From Mycobacterium aquaticum (GTDB taxonomy: Bacteria > Actinomycetota > Actinomycetes > Mycobacteriales > Mycobacteriaceae), in the NCBI RefSeq assembly GCF_002086485.1, contig NZ_MVHF01000020.1, positions 1 to 64,000 of the forward strand: a stretch of DNA of 64,000 bases. Reading direction: 5' to 3'. Position numbers and translations under genes: made by a program. A model generated the notes under the pieces. It made no database searches, was not told the DNA's origin, and worked only from the letters and a program-made list of their open reading frames with translations. Shown here piece after piece: positions 50,426-59,470 of this stretch (its first letter is position 1; the number at the start of each line of letters is the position of its first letter).

Positions 50426-51962
50426 TTCGGTCAGCCTCCTTGTGGCCGGTACCGGTTGCGGGCGACGGCGTCGCCCGCAGGTCTGCGATCAATGGATCGA
50501 GACAGAACTCATCGGGATCACCCGGCTCGGTGTCCAGCACGTCGCGATCGAAGATGAACATCTTGATGAAGTACAGGCCGCCGACGAGGATCAGGCCGGC
50601 CACGATCAGATCAGGCACCAGGGCGGCGCCAGGGGACACCAGCGTCAGCAGGGCGACGAATACCCAGACGAGCGCGGCGACCGCCACCGGTAGCTCGAAG
50701 CGTCCGAGACTGAACGCACCCGCCTTGCGGCCGAGCCGTTTTCGCACCGAGAGATACAGCACGGTGATCGAGCCGTAGATGAGTGCGGGCAGGATGGTCG
50801 ACCCGATGATCAGTTGCAGCAGCGCGGATCCCGGCAACGCGACCATCAGGACGACCCCGACGAGAAGCACCAGTACGGTTGCGGCAACGGGCGTTCGCGT
50901 GCGCCGATTGACACGCCGAATCACGGTATGCGCGGGGAACCGCGCGTCACGCGCCATGGCGAACGCCAGCCGCGAACATGAGGCCAGCATCACCATCCCG
51001 GCGCTGAACATCGCAAGGGCGATTCCCGACAAGAGGATTCGCTGCATCACCGGGCCCAGTTGATCGTCGATGATCGTGGCCACCGGTGATGCGCTGCTGC
51101 TCACCTGGGAAATATCGGTGATGGCGACGGTGAGCACGACGACGAATACCAGCCCCAGCACCGCCGAAGCCACCACGGACGCGACGATCGCGAACGGCAC
51201 TGTGCGGAACGGGTCTTCGGCCTCCTCGGCCAGATTGGCTGCGGAGTCGAAACCCACCAGCGTGGTGATGCCCATGATCATTCCGGCCATCAGGCCGCCA
51301 CCCATGGCGAAATAGCCTGGCGCGTCGGCGGTGATGCCGCGTGAGACGAGGTTGCCGACGGTGCCGTTGCCGGTGGCCGCTGCGGTCCCCAGGCCGATCA
51401 CCAGCACGGCCAGCACCGCGATCTCGAGCCCGACCGCCGCTGAGCTGACCACGCCGAGCAAACGCGTCGACGCGATGACCAGCCCGCTTTGGATGACCAG
51501 CACACCCAACGTGATCAATCGTGCGGTGTTCTCGTCGGGTGTCATACCGAACAGCGGCATGAGCGCCTGGCTGGCCAACGCGTTGTCCATCGCGACCACG
51601 CCGATCGCCAGGAACCAGAACGTGAGCCACCCGAACAACCATCCGATCTTCGGGTTTGCCAACCGCGAGGCCCACTGGTACGCCGAACCGCTGAGTGCGA
51701 TGCGTGCGGCGAACTGGGCGACGACCAGCGCCACCAACGTCTGCCCGCCCGCTGCGAGTATCCACAGCCAAATCCCCACGGGCCCGGCGGTCTGGAGGAC
51801 CGCACCATAGGTTGCGAAGATGCCGACCGCGACAGAGATGAACGCGAACGAGATCGCAAACGTCTGGTATGGGCCGAGTGTTCGTTTCAGTTCAGGTGCA
51901 TAGCCAGAGTGTCGGACCTCGTCATCAGCCGATCGGGCCTCGGCAACGCGCTCAGCCGTCAT
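50400..51962 (-). CDS. APC amino acid permease, paralogue 2
   Basis: 520-aa APC permease, closely similar to the downstream gene and to the plus-strand one at 55620 (S-G-Y-A-P-E-L-K-R-T-L-G-P-Y-Q at the N-tail, then F-A-I-S-F-A-F-I-S-V-A-V-G-I-F-A-T-Y; A-N-L-A-E-E-A-E-D-P-F-R-T-V-P). The ATG at 51962 begins MTAERVAEARSADDEV; the frame is open upstream but without credible residues. It has a longer C-tail than its paralogues (D-P-L-I-A-D-L-R-A-T), whose coding bases overlap the next start. Confidence 0.86.
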   Translation of the reverse strand: MTAERVAEARSADDEVRHSGYAPELKRTLGPYQTFAISFAFISVAVGIFATYGAVLQTAGPVGIWLWILAAGGQTLVALVVAQFAARIALSGSAYQWASRLANPKIGWLFGWLTFWFLAIGVVAMDNALASQALMPLFGMTPDENTARLITLGVLVIQSGLVIASTRLLGVVSSAAVGLEIAVLAVLVIGLGTAAATGNGTVGNLVSRGITADAPGYFAMGGGLMAGMIMGITTLVGFDSAANLAEEAEDPFRTVPFAIVASVVASAVLGLVFVVVLTVAITDISQVSSSASPVATIIDDQLGPVMQRILLSGIALAMFSAGMVMLASCSRLAFAMARDARFPAHTVIRRVNRRTRTPVAATVLVLLVGVVLMVALPGSALLQLIIGSTILPALIYGSITVLYLSVRKRLGRKAGAFSLGRFELPVAVAALVWVFVALLTLVSPGAALVPDLIVAGLILVGGLYFIKMFIFDRDVLDTEPGDPDEFCLDPLIADLRATPSPATGTGHKEADRNDPFHRSS

Positions 51963-52074
51963 TGCGCCACCTGGCTTCCTCGAAGGGCTAGCTGCACAGT
52001 AGGCGCGGCGGTGCCGCGACGGCGCAAAATTGACGTCACAGACAGCCGGCATTTGCCTGTGCAACGGACCATGT

Positions 52075-53592
52075 CTAGGGTTCCGTCCGCATGCACTGGC
52101 TAACAGGCGAATCCGGCACCGTGCGCGGCTTCACCAGCAGCCAAACCGATGCCGCCGAAACCAGCAGGAGTGCCGCGCCAACACCCGCGGCGGTCGCCAG
52201 CCCGTCGGCGAACGCGGCTTGCGCGGCGGTCAACAAGGTGTGCGCCTGGCCTGGCGGCAAGGTTTCGGCCGCCAGCCGCGCAGTGGTCAGTGACTCCCTC
52301 GCGTGAACCGCCACGCCGTCGAGGGCGCCGGGAGGTATGGTCAGCCCGCGGTACACGTCGGCGACGATCGAGCCGAGGACCGCGATGCCGAGCGCCATAC
52401 CCAATTCGCACGCGGTTTCCGAAATTCCGGCCGCGGCACCGGTGCGCTCCGCGGGTACGACGGCCAGCAGCACATCGTTGGACACGGTGTAGGCCAGCCC
52501 GAGACCGACGCCGACGACGAACAGCGTGAGACCGAGTTGCGGATAGGTGGTCGACGGTGTGATCGACGTCAGTGCCGCGAGCGCTGCGCCGATCAGCGCC
52601 AGTCCGGTTGTGAGGATCGCGCGCGGTGGCCAGAACCGCACGGCGACCCCGGCCAACACACCGAACACCGTCGCCGCCAGCGCAGCGGGTAGCTCGGCGA
52701 GTCCTGCGGCGAGCGGGCTGTACCCGTCGACGAGCTGGAAGAACTGTGACAGGAAGAACGTCACACCTGAAAGCCCGAGCACTGCAGTCAGGTTCGCCGC
52801 AACGACACCGGTGAACGTGCGATCGCAGAACAGCCGGATGTCGATCAGCGGGATGGGTAGCCGCAGTTGGCGCCGGGCGAAGCATGCCAGCGCGACGGCT
52901 CCGATCCCGGCGCTCAGCGCGACATCCATGCGCAGCCCGTTCGCGGCACCTTCCTTCAGGGCGTACACGAGTCCGAGCACGCCGACCAGTGACAGCCCGA
53001 CGCTGCGTAAGTCCCACGGCCCGGGACCCGGATTGCGGTGTTCGGGCAGCAGCACAGAGCCGGCAGCCACGACGATGACGATCGCCGGGACGTTGATCAA
53101 AAAGACCGAGCCCCACCAGTAATGCTCCAGCAGCAGCCCGGCGATCACCGGTCCGAGCGCGGTGCCCGCGGAAAACACCGCCGCCCAGATGCCGATGGCC
53201 ACGCCGCGCTCTCGGGGCTGAGGAAACAGTCTGCGGATCAACGCCAGTGTCGACGGCGCCAGCGTCGCGCCCGCGACGCCAAGCAGTGCCCGTGCCGCGA
53301 TCAAAGCTTCGGCGCTCGCAGCGTACGCCGTGGCCACCGAGACGATTCCGAAAGCTGTTGCACCGCACAGAAGAAGCTTCTTGTGGCCGATCCGGTCGCC
53401 GAGGCTGCCCATCGTGACGAGCAGGCCTGCCAAGACGAACGAGAAGATGTCACCGATCCACAGCAGCTGCGTCGCTGTCGCGCCGAGGTCCTTGCTGATG
53501 AAAGGTGTCGCCACAGCGAGCACCGTGCCGTCGACACCGATCAGCAGAATTCCGAGGCTCGGCACGGCGAGCGCCAGCCAACGGCGCGTCAT
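52075..53592 (-). CDS. DHA2-type MFS transporter
   Basis: 505-aa major facilitator with about 14 TM helices (DHA2 family, drug:H+ antiporter). Motif A is L-G-D-R-I-G-H-K-K-L-L-L (about 65-76), motif C-like G-P-V-I-A-G-L-L-L-E-H-Y-W-W follows at about 140-155, and F-L-I-N-V-P (about 158-163) is typical of this family. Such pumps export toxic compounds or metabolites. The ATG at 53592 has AGGTAGG upstream. It lies between permease 2 and the TPR-LuxR gene on the same strand, 112 bases upstream of the permease. Confidence 0.88.
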   Translation of the reverse strand: MTRRWLALAVPSLGILLIGVDGTVLAVATPFISKDLGATATQLLWIGDIFSFVLAGLLVTMGSLGDRIGHKKLLLCGATAFGIVSVATAYAASAEALIAARALLGVAGATLAPSTLALIRRLFPQPRERGVAIGIWAAVFSAGTALGPVIAGLLLEHYWWGSVFLINVPAIVIVVAAGSVLLPEHRNPGPGPWDLRSVGLSLVGVLGLVYALKEGAANGLRMDVALSAGIGAVALACFARRQLRLPIPLIDIRLFCDRTFTGVVAANLTAVLGLSGVTFFLSQFFQLVDGYSPLAAGLAELPAALAATVFGVLAGVAVRFWPPRAILTTGLALIGAALAALTSITPSTTYPQLGLTLFVVGVGLGLAYTVSNDVLLAVVPAERTGAAAGISETACELGMALGIAVLGSIVADVYRGLTIPPGALDGVAVHARESLTTARLAAETLPPGQAHTLLTAAQAAFADGLATAAGVGAALLLVSAASVWLLVKPRTVPDSPVSQCMRTEP

Positions 53593-53776
53593 GATGCACC
53601 TACCTTTGCGATCGGTCCGGATCAACCGGATGGACCACAAAGTTATGGCCGACGCCACCACCGGCGAATCGGGCAAAATGTGCGTTTTTCCACGGCGCTA
53701 TGGGTCAAATGATGTAGATCCCGGCCCGGGGCCCGGTGCTGAAACCGGCTGACGAGCACGCCGGCGGAACCGTCAT

Positions 53777-55405
53777 TCAAGCCGTAGGCAGCACCTTGTT
53801 CTCATGTGCCCACGCAGCCGCGGCGGTCCGCGATGACACGCCGAGCTTGACGTAGATGTTCGCGAGGTGACGGCCGACGGTCTTCTCGCTGATGAACAAC
53901 TGCTTGGCGACTTCACGATTGGACGCACCGGCAGCGATGCGGGCGAGCACCTCGACTTCGCGTTTGGTGAGCCCGCCAGGTGCCTCGGCACTGGTTGCCC
54001 GGTTCGGCTCGGCCCCGAGTTGCTGGTAGATCGACTCGGCGCTGGCCGTGTCCGATTCGGCACCAGTGGCGTCCCCGCACGCGCGGCGGGCCTGCGCCAT
54101 CACGTCGTACACCTGCGCCATCTCGTACCGGCACTGGGTGTTGCGGTACCGCCGCAGCGCGTCTTGCAGGATGGGTAGCGCCTCGGTCTCGCGTCCCTGT
54201 TTGACCAGCACCTCGCCGCGGGCCTGCAGCGCCCACGCCCGGAAGCCGGGGGAGTCGAACTTCTCGGCCGCGGCCTCCAGTTCCGCGCAATACTGTTCGG
54301 CTTCGTCGATACGGTCGCGGGCCAGGGCGATTTCCACGGCGGCGGGCAGCAGCCGGACACAGTTGATGGGATCGTGCTCGGAGTCGATGCCGATTCGCAG
54401 ATCGCTTGCGGCAGCCGCGGTCTCGCCGAGGTGGCAGCGCAGCAGCGCCTCGCCGGGTTGCGGCTCACGGCCCAACTCTCTGGCCCTGGCGAAGGCGGTG
54501 CGGGCGCCGTCGATGTTGCCCTGCCTGCGCCGTACCTCGCCGAGTTCGTAGTAGCCCTTGCCCGCCGTCGCGGGGAAGTCGCCCATCGCGGCAAGAGCGT
54601 TGATCAAGCGCTCCTCGACCTGCCGGTAATCCTTTGTGGCACTGTGCAGATCCATCTTGTGGAACTCGCACGTCGTGCCGTACCAGGATGCGGAGACCTG
54701 GGGCCCGGTGCGCCACTGTTCCATGGCCTCGAACCAGGTCTTCATGCGGCCCAGATCCGCGAGCCGATGGCATTCGTAGATCACCGCGCAATAGATGTCA
54801 CCGGCCCAATCGACCGGAACTTGGTCGGCGAGCACCGGCATCATCGCCTCGTCCAGCTGCGCAAAGGCCTCGCTGGTGCGGGCGAACGGAATCTTCGAGA
54901 CCCCGCTGGCCGTGGAGCACAGCGCGTTGAAACCTGGCAAATTGAGTCGCTCGGTCACTTCATGAAGCTCATCGGCGAGCTGAGCGGCGACCTCGTTGCG
55001 TCCTTCGTCGATGGCGACGAGGGAATCCACGTAGAGCACGTAGGCGAGGATCTGATCGTCAGGTTCCTTCTCCTGTAGCCGACGTGCGCGGTTGAGCCAG
55101 ACGCGGGCGATGGTGAGGTCCCCGCCGTTGAACCACTGCAGGGCCACCTCGACGGCCTTCATCGCGGCGTTGTGCGATTCACCGGCCGAGATCAGCCGAT
55201 TGAATGCCTGCTCGGAGAGCTGCATGGACTGCCTGCCGTGGCCCAGCCGCCACGCCGCCATGCCGTACGAGGACAGGTCGTCGGTGGTCAGGTCGGTTTC
55301 CGCGGTGCGGCCGAACAGGTCGTAGGCTGCGCGCCAATCGCCGCGCGAGTACGCCTCTCGCGCGGCGAGGAGTTCGGATCCGTCTGCTGCCATGTCGATC
55401 GGCAT
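53777..55405 (-). CDS. TPR-containing LuxR-family transcriptional regulator
   Basis: 542-aa regulator. The first 470 residues are a helical repeat array (TPR-like: A-R-E-A-Y-S-R-G-D-W-R-A-A-Y-D-L-F-G-R-T-A; G-R-E-T-E-A-L-P-I-L-Q-D-A-L-R-R-Y), and the last 65 form a LuxR HTH (L-T-K-R-E-V-E-V-L-A-R-I-A-A-G-A-S-N-R-E-V-A-K-Q-L-F-I-S-E-K-T-V-G-R-H-L). It lacks the N-terminal ATPase of MalT/LAL proteins. The ATG at 55405 has GGGGA 7 bases before it. It faces the permease at 55620, and may control the three permeases and the exporter (inference). Confidence 0.87.
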   Translation of the reverse strand: MPIDMAADGSELLAAREAYSRGDWRAAYDLFGRTAETDLTTDDLSSYGMAAWRLGHGRQSMQLSEQAFNRLISAGESHNAAMKAVEVALQWFNGGDLTIARVWLNRARRLQEKEPDDQILAYVLYVDSLVAIDEGRNEVAAQLADELHEVTERLNLPGFNALCSTASGVSKIPFARTSEAFAQLDEAMMPVLADQVPVDWAGDIYCAVIYECHRLADLGRMKTWFEAMEQWRTGPQVSASWYGTTCEFHKMDLHSATKDYRQVEERLINALAAMGDFPATAGKGYYELGEVRRRQGNIDGARTAFARARELGREPQPGEALLRCHLGETAAAASDLRIGIDSEHDPINCVRLLPAAVEIALARDRIDEAEQYCAELEAAAEKFDSPGFRAWALQARGEVLVKQGRETEALPILQDALRRYRNTQCRYEMAQVYDVMAQARRACGDATGAESDTASAESIYQQLGAEPNRATSAEAPGGLTKREVEVLARIAAGASNREVAKQLFISEKTVGRHLANIYVKLGVSSRTAAAAWAHENKVLPTA

Positions 55406-55619
55406 AACGGTATCCCCGCGGCGACCGCTGTGTTCCGCGAATGCGCGCGACTTCTGCATGCGTCTACATCATTTGCACCATCGGCTCGCCGGGCAAACAC
55501 ATCTTTCGCCCGAAGCTGGGGGTGTGGCCCCGCCCATAGCTTATTGATCACCCGGTGAGACCCCGGACCACTCCACGAAAGGCCACGGACGCCATGAACA
55601 TCACCTCCGGAGCGACGAA

Positions 55620-57092
55620 GTGACGACCCTCCTGGACAGGCCGGCAGCCACCACGACCGCAACTGCCAACGACTTCTGTGAGGAGTCCGGTTACAAAGCC
55701 GAGCTGAAACGATCGCTCAGTTCTTTCCAGATGTTCGCGATCTCGTTCGCATCGGTGTCCGTGGTGATCGGCATCTTCGCCACCTACAGCCAGGTCCTGA
55801 AGAACTCGGGCCCGCTGGGCATCTGGCTCTTCCCGATCGTCGCGGTGGGGCAGATCCTGGTGGCCCTGGTGTTCGCACAGTTCGCGGCGCGGATCCCGCT
55901 CAGCGGGTCGTCTTACCAGTGGGCATCGCGCTTGGCCAACCCGAAGATCGGCTGGATCTTCGGCTGGATCGCGGCGTGGAACATCGGACTGAGCCCGGTC
56001 GCGATCGACAACGCGCTGGCGACCCAATGTCTGATGCCGCTGTTCAACATGGCGCCGAGCGAGACCACCGGGCGCGTGCTCACGGTGGTACTGCTGCTGA
56101 TCCAAGCCGTCATCGTGATCTACTCGACCCGCATCGTGGGCTGGACCAACTCGCTGGCCGTCGGTGTCGAGCTGGCGATCGTCGTGGTGCTGGGCGTCGC
56201 CCTGTTCGCCGCGGTCATGCTCACGGGCCACGGCTCGACCGAGAACCTCTTCTCGCAGGGCATCGCCACAGGGTCGACCAACTACTTCGCCATCGGCGGC
56301 GGATTGATGGCAGCCATGATCATGGGCCTCTCGACGCTGGTCGGCTTCGAGGCCTCGGCGAACATGGCCGAGGAAGCCAAGGATGCGCACCGCACCGTTC
56401 CCCGGGCGATCGTCGGATCTGTTGTCGCCGCCGCCATCCTGGGAATGTTCCTCATCGTCGCGCTGACCGTGGCGATCCGGGACATGGGCGCCGCCTCCAA
56501 CAGCGCATCGCCGGTCGCCGAGATCATGAACCAGCAGTTCGGTCCCGCTCTGGAACGGCCGCTGCTGCTGGTGATCGCGATCGCGTTCTTCGGCGCCGCC
56601 CTGGTCACCATCGCCGGAACCTCCCGCATCGTCTTCGCGATGGCCCGCGACGAGCGCTTCCCCGCACACCGGATGTTCAGCCGGGTCAATCCGCACACCC
56701 GCACCCCGATCCCGGCCACGCTGCTGGTGCTGGCCCTGGGTGTGGTGGTGATGCTGGTGATGCCGGGCGGAGCCCTGATCCAGCTCATCACGGCGGGCGC
56801 GATCTTCAACAACATCCCCTACGCCCTGACCATCGTTCTCTACCTGGTGGTGCGCAAGAAGCTGGGACGCAAGGAAGGCGCTTTCAGCCTGGGGCGCTTC
56901 GAGGTTCCGGTCGCGGTGGTCGCGCTGGCATGGGTCTTCATCGCGATCTTCGTGGTCAGCGTTTCCGAGGCGACGGTGACGACCTTCCTGATCATCGGTG
57001 GCCTGGTCCTCTCCGGCGCGGTGTATCTGGGCTACCTGCTGAAGTGCCGCCGCGAAGTTCTTGAGCGCGAGCCCGGCACCCAGCAGTTCTGA
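55620..57092 (+). CDS. APC amino acid permease, paralogue 3
   Basis: 490-aa APC permease with about 12 TM helices and the same N-tail motif as the two on the minus strand (D-F-C-E-E-S-G-Y-K-A-E-L-K-R-S-L-S-S-F-Q). The loop after TM6 reads A-N-M-A-E-E-A-K-D-A-H-R-T-V-P-R. Start GTG at 55620 with GGAG upstream. It is divergent from the LuxR regulator and ends 15 bases before a strong hairpin terminator. The similarity to 48926 and 50400 indicates local duplication followed by inversion or transposition of one copy (inference). Confidence 0.87.
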   Translation: MTTLLDRPAATTTATANDFCEESGYKAELKRSLSSFQMFAISFASVSVVIGIFATYSQVLKNSGPLGIWLFPIVAVGQILVALVFAQFAARIPLSGSSYQWASRLANPKIGWIFGWIAAWNIGLSPVAIDNALATQCLMPLFNMAPSETTGRVLTVVLLLIQAVIVIYSTRIVGWTNSLAVGVELAIVVVLGVALFAAVMLTGHGSTENLFSQGIATGSTNYFAIGGGLMAAMIMGLSTLVGFEASANMAEEAKDAHRTVPRAIVGSVVAAAILGMFLIVALTVAIRDMGAASNSASPVAEIMNQQFGPALERPLLLVIAIAFFGAALVTIAGTSRIVFAMARDERFPAHRMFSRVNPHTRTPIPATLLVLALGVVVMLVMPGGALIQLITAGAIFNNIPYALTIVLYLVVRKKLGRKEGAFSLGRFEVPVAVVALAWVFIAIFVVSVSEATVTTFLIIGGLVLSGAVYLGYLLKCRREVLEREPGTQQF

Positions 57093-57106
57093 AGTTCCGC
57101 TCAACG

Positions 57107-57149
57107 AAAGTCATCCCCCTTGGCCCGCCGGGCCGAGGGGGATGACTTT
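57107..57149 (+). terminator. intrinsic-type terminator hairpin
   Basis: A 20-base stem (57107-57126 with 57130-57149) with one G-U wobble and a three-base loop (GCC), starting 15 bases after the permease stop. The arms carry AAAGTCATCCCCC and GGGGGATGACTTT. A short T run follows in the stem only, so it may act in both directions or need Rho; the next gene (glnX) starts at 57224. Confidence 0.7.
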
Positions 57150-57223
57150 GTGTCAGGCAACCAGCCACACAACGCGTTTGCAGGCGCTACCGTGCGATTC
57201 ATCCGGCGACGAGGAGATGACGA

Positions 57224-58531
57224 GTGGACAGCGGTGAGGTGGAGCGTCGGCAGACGCGCACACTCGATGAGTCGCTGCTCGTCGATCTCGATGAGCCGGA
57301 CCGCCCGATCGTCGACTTCCTGCGAGCCACACCCGGGCGGATCGCGGTGATGGCCGTGATCCTGGTGGCCGTCGTCCTCGCCGTGGGCGTGGCGTCGTCG
57401 GCGACAGTGTCCAGCCGACAACAACAATTGGGCACCTTGGGGTCACACACCGAACCGCTCTCCGATGCAGCGCAGCGGATCTACAGCGCGTTGTCGTCGG
57501 CCAACACCACTGCGGCGACCGCGTTTCTGGCCGGCGGTGTGGAACCGCGCGAGATCCGCGACCGCTACGACGCAGACATCGGAGCGGCCTCCGCCGGTCT
57601 GGTGACCGCGTCGAATGGCGTGGCGGCCAACGACACTCACTCGTTGACGCTGCTGACCGACCTGTCCAACCAGTTGGCGCTCTACACCGGAATGATGGCA
57701 ACGGCTCGTGCGAGCAACCGTGACGGCCTCCCCATCGGCGTCGCGTATCTCAGCGGAGCGTCCACGCTGATGCAGGAGTCGATGCTGCCGGACGCCGATC
57801 GGTTGTACCGAAGCCAGATCGACGCGGTCACCACGTCGCAGCGGTCGGCGGCGCCGGCGTATGCAGTGATCGCCGCTGCCGCGGTGGCTGTTGGGCTGTT
57901 GATCGTCGCGCAGATCTTCCTCGCCAGGCACAGCCATCGGCGGCTCAACCCTGGGTTGGCAGTGGCGTCGGTGTTGATGGCGGTTCTCACGGTGTGGCTG
58001 ACCGTCGCCGGACTGGTGTCGGCGCACGCCGCGAACAGTGCGCGCACGCAGGGAGGCGAACCGCTCGGCGTCGCGGTGGCCGCCCGCATCCTCGTGCAGC
58101 AGGCCCGCGCGGACGAGATCCTCGGCCTGCTCAAGCGGGGTTCCGACACCCTGTCCGACATCAGGTTCGACGAGCGGACCGCGCAGGTCGGATGGCTGTT
58201 GGAGAAGCATCCGGTTGACGGGGCATCCGAGGCCCTGCACGGCTGGATCAGCTCCCACGGCGAGATCCGGAACAAGCTGGTCGGCGGCGACTATCCGGGG
58301 GCGGTGGCGATCGCGAGAGACGGCGAGCTCCAGCATTCGACGGCCCAGTTCGCCCGGCTGGATCAGGCTTTGGGGGATGACATCGCGCAATTGCGGCAAC
58401 GCCAGCGTGACGGCATCACGCGGGCATACATTGCGTTGAGCGCACTTCCGGCTGGTGCGGCTGCCATCAGCGTGCTGGCGGCACTTGCGGTTGCCGCGGG
58501 TGTCGCGCCGAGACTGAATGAGTACCACTGA
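57224..58531 (+). CDS. glnX: GlnX-like transmembrane sensor
   Basis: 435-aa membrane protein with four TM segments (about 40-62, 210-232, 243-266, 405-430) and two helical extracytoplasmic loops of about 145 residues each. This is the layout of mycobacterial GlnX (Rv0412c in M. tuberculosis, 439 aa), which relays amino acid availability from periplasmic lipoprotein GlnH to the cytosolic kinase PknG (established for M. tuberculosis). The gene order glnX-glnH-pknG is the same. Start GTG at 57224 preceded by GAGGAGATGAC. The stop overlaps glnH by one base (TGATG). Confidence 0.88.
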   Translation: MDSGEVERRQTRTLDESLLVDLDEPDRPIVDFLRATPGRIAVMAVILVAVVLAVGVASSATVSSRQQQLGTLGSHTEPLSDAAQRIYSALSSANTTAATAFLAGGVEPREIRDRYDADIGAASAGLVTASNGVAANDTHSLTLLTDLSNQLALYTGMMATARASNRDGLPIGVAYLSGASTLMQESMLPDADRLYRSQIDAVTTSQRSAAPAYAVIAAAAVAVGLLIVAQIFLARHSHRRLNPGLAVASVLMAVLTVWLTVAGLVSAHAANSARTQGGEPLGVAVAARILVQQARADEILGLLKRGSDTLSDIRFDERTAQVGWLLEKHPVDGASEALHGWISSHGEIRNKLVGGDYPGAVAIARDGELQHSTAQFARLDQALGDDIAQLRQRQRDGITRAYIALSALPAGAAAISVLAALAVAAGVAPRLNEYH

Positions 58532-59469
58532 TGCGAATCGGCGCCGGGCTTCTCGTCCTTGCAGCGACACTGCTGACGGGATGCGCCACGGTGCAGCCGC
58601 TCGTCCAGGTACCGGCCTCGCTCACGACCGTGCCGTTGCCGAGCGGCGCCGAGGTGGCGCCGACCGTCACCGGCGCGGCGGTCGAAAGTTGCGATGCCAC
58701 AGCGAGTTTGCGCCCGTCGGCGGCACCCGCGCCGACGGTGGAGGCGATTCGGCGGCGCGGATGGGTGGTTGTCGGAATAGACCAGAACACCAACCCGCTG
58801 AGCTTCCGTGACCCCGTGACCGGCGAACTGCGGGGTTTCCTCGTCGACCTCTCCCATGAAGTCGCCCGGGACCTGGTCGGTGATCCCAACAAGGTGGACT
58901 TCCGTCTGTTGACCGAACCGGAGCGGATGCCCGCGGTGCAGAACAACACGGTCGACATCCTGACCAAGGCGACCTCCATCACGTGCCCCCGCGCCGAGCA
59001 GATCGCGTTCTCGACGGTGTACTTCGAAGGACATCAAAGACTGCTGGTGCCAAGGGGTTCGCCGGTGCGCGGGCCGGCAGATCTGGCAGGCAAGCGCGTG
59101 TGCTCCGGGCTGGCGACGACGTCCATCGCCACGGTCGCCCGGGTTGCTCCGGCGGCAATCATCGTGGGCGTGCAGAACTTCGACGACTGCCTGGTCGCGC
59201 TTCAGCAGGGTCAGGTGGATGCCGCCAGCACCGACGATTCGCTACTGGTGGGCATGGCCGGTCAGGATCCCAATCTGGAGATCGTCGGGCCCGCCCTGGA
59301 GAACGAGCCGTACGGCATCGGGGTCAACAAGTCCGAGGAAGATCTGGTGCGCGCGGTCAACGCCAGTCTGGAACGGATTCGGCGGGACGGGACGTGGGAG
59401 GCGCTGTACCGCAAGTGGTTCAGTATGCTCGGCGCGGCCAATCCACCCGAACCGAAGTACCGGGACTGA
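58531..59469 (+). CDS. glnH: GlnH-type amino-acid-binding lipoprotein, copy 1 (diverged)
   Basis: 312-aa solute-binding lipoprotein. Signal peptide and lipobox L-L-T-G-C (Cys about 19), then the bacterial periplasmic amino-acid-binding fold: G-W-V-V-V-G-I-D-Q-N-T-N-P-L-S-F-R-D-P (about 79-95). GlnH in M. tuberculosis binds amino acids such as aspartate and glutamate and works with GlnX. In this copy the motif normally reading G-F-D-V-D-I is G-F-L-V-D-L, and the later D-T-T-S-L is A-T-T-S-I, so two likely ligand contacts differ from copy 2. It overlaps glnX by one base, and copy 2 starts one base after it, so all are co-translated. Confidence 0.87.
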   Translation: MRIGAGLLVLAATLLTGCATVQPLVQVPASLTTVPLPSGAEVAPTVTGAAVESCDATASLRPSAAPAPTVEAIRRRGWVVVGIDQNTNPLSFRDPVTGELRGFLVDLSHEVARDLVGDPNKVDFRLLTEPERMPAVQNNTVDILTKATSITCPRAEQIAFSTVYFEGHQRLLVPRGSPVRGPADLAGKRVCSGLATTSIATVARVAPAAIIVGVQNFDDCLVALQQGQVDAASTDDSLLVGMAGQDPNLEIVGPALENEPYGIGVNKSEEDLVRAVNASLERIRRDGTWEALYRKWFSMLGAANPPEPKYRD

Positions 59470-59470
59470 C

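Noticed and set aside
47840..50557. Long plus-strand open frame of about 905 codons
   Set aside because: It runs antisense to the FAD oxidoreductase and a permease with clear motifs. Its translation is an Arg/Asp/His-rich low-complexity shadow typical of high-GC DNA.
55548..57104. Minus-strand open frame of about 518 codons
   Set aside because: Antisense to the third permease, rich in Arg, His and Gln without any recognisable domain.
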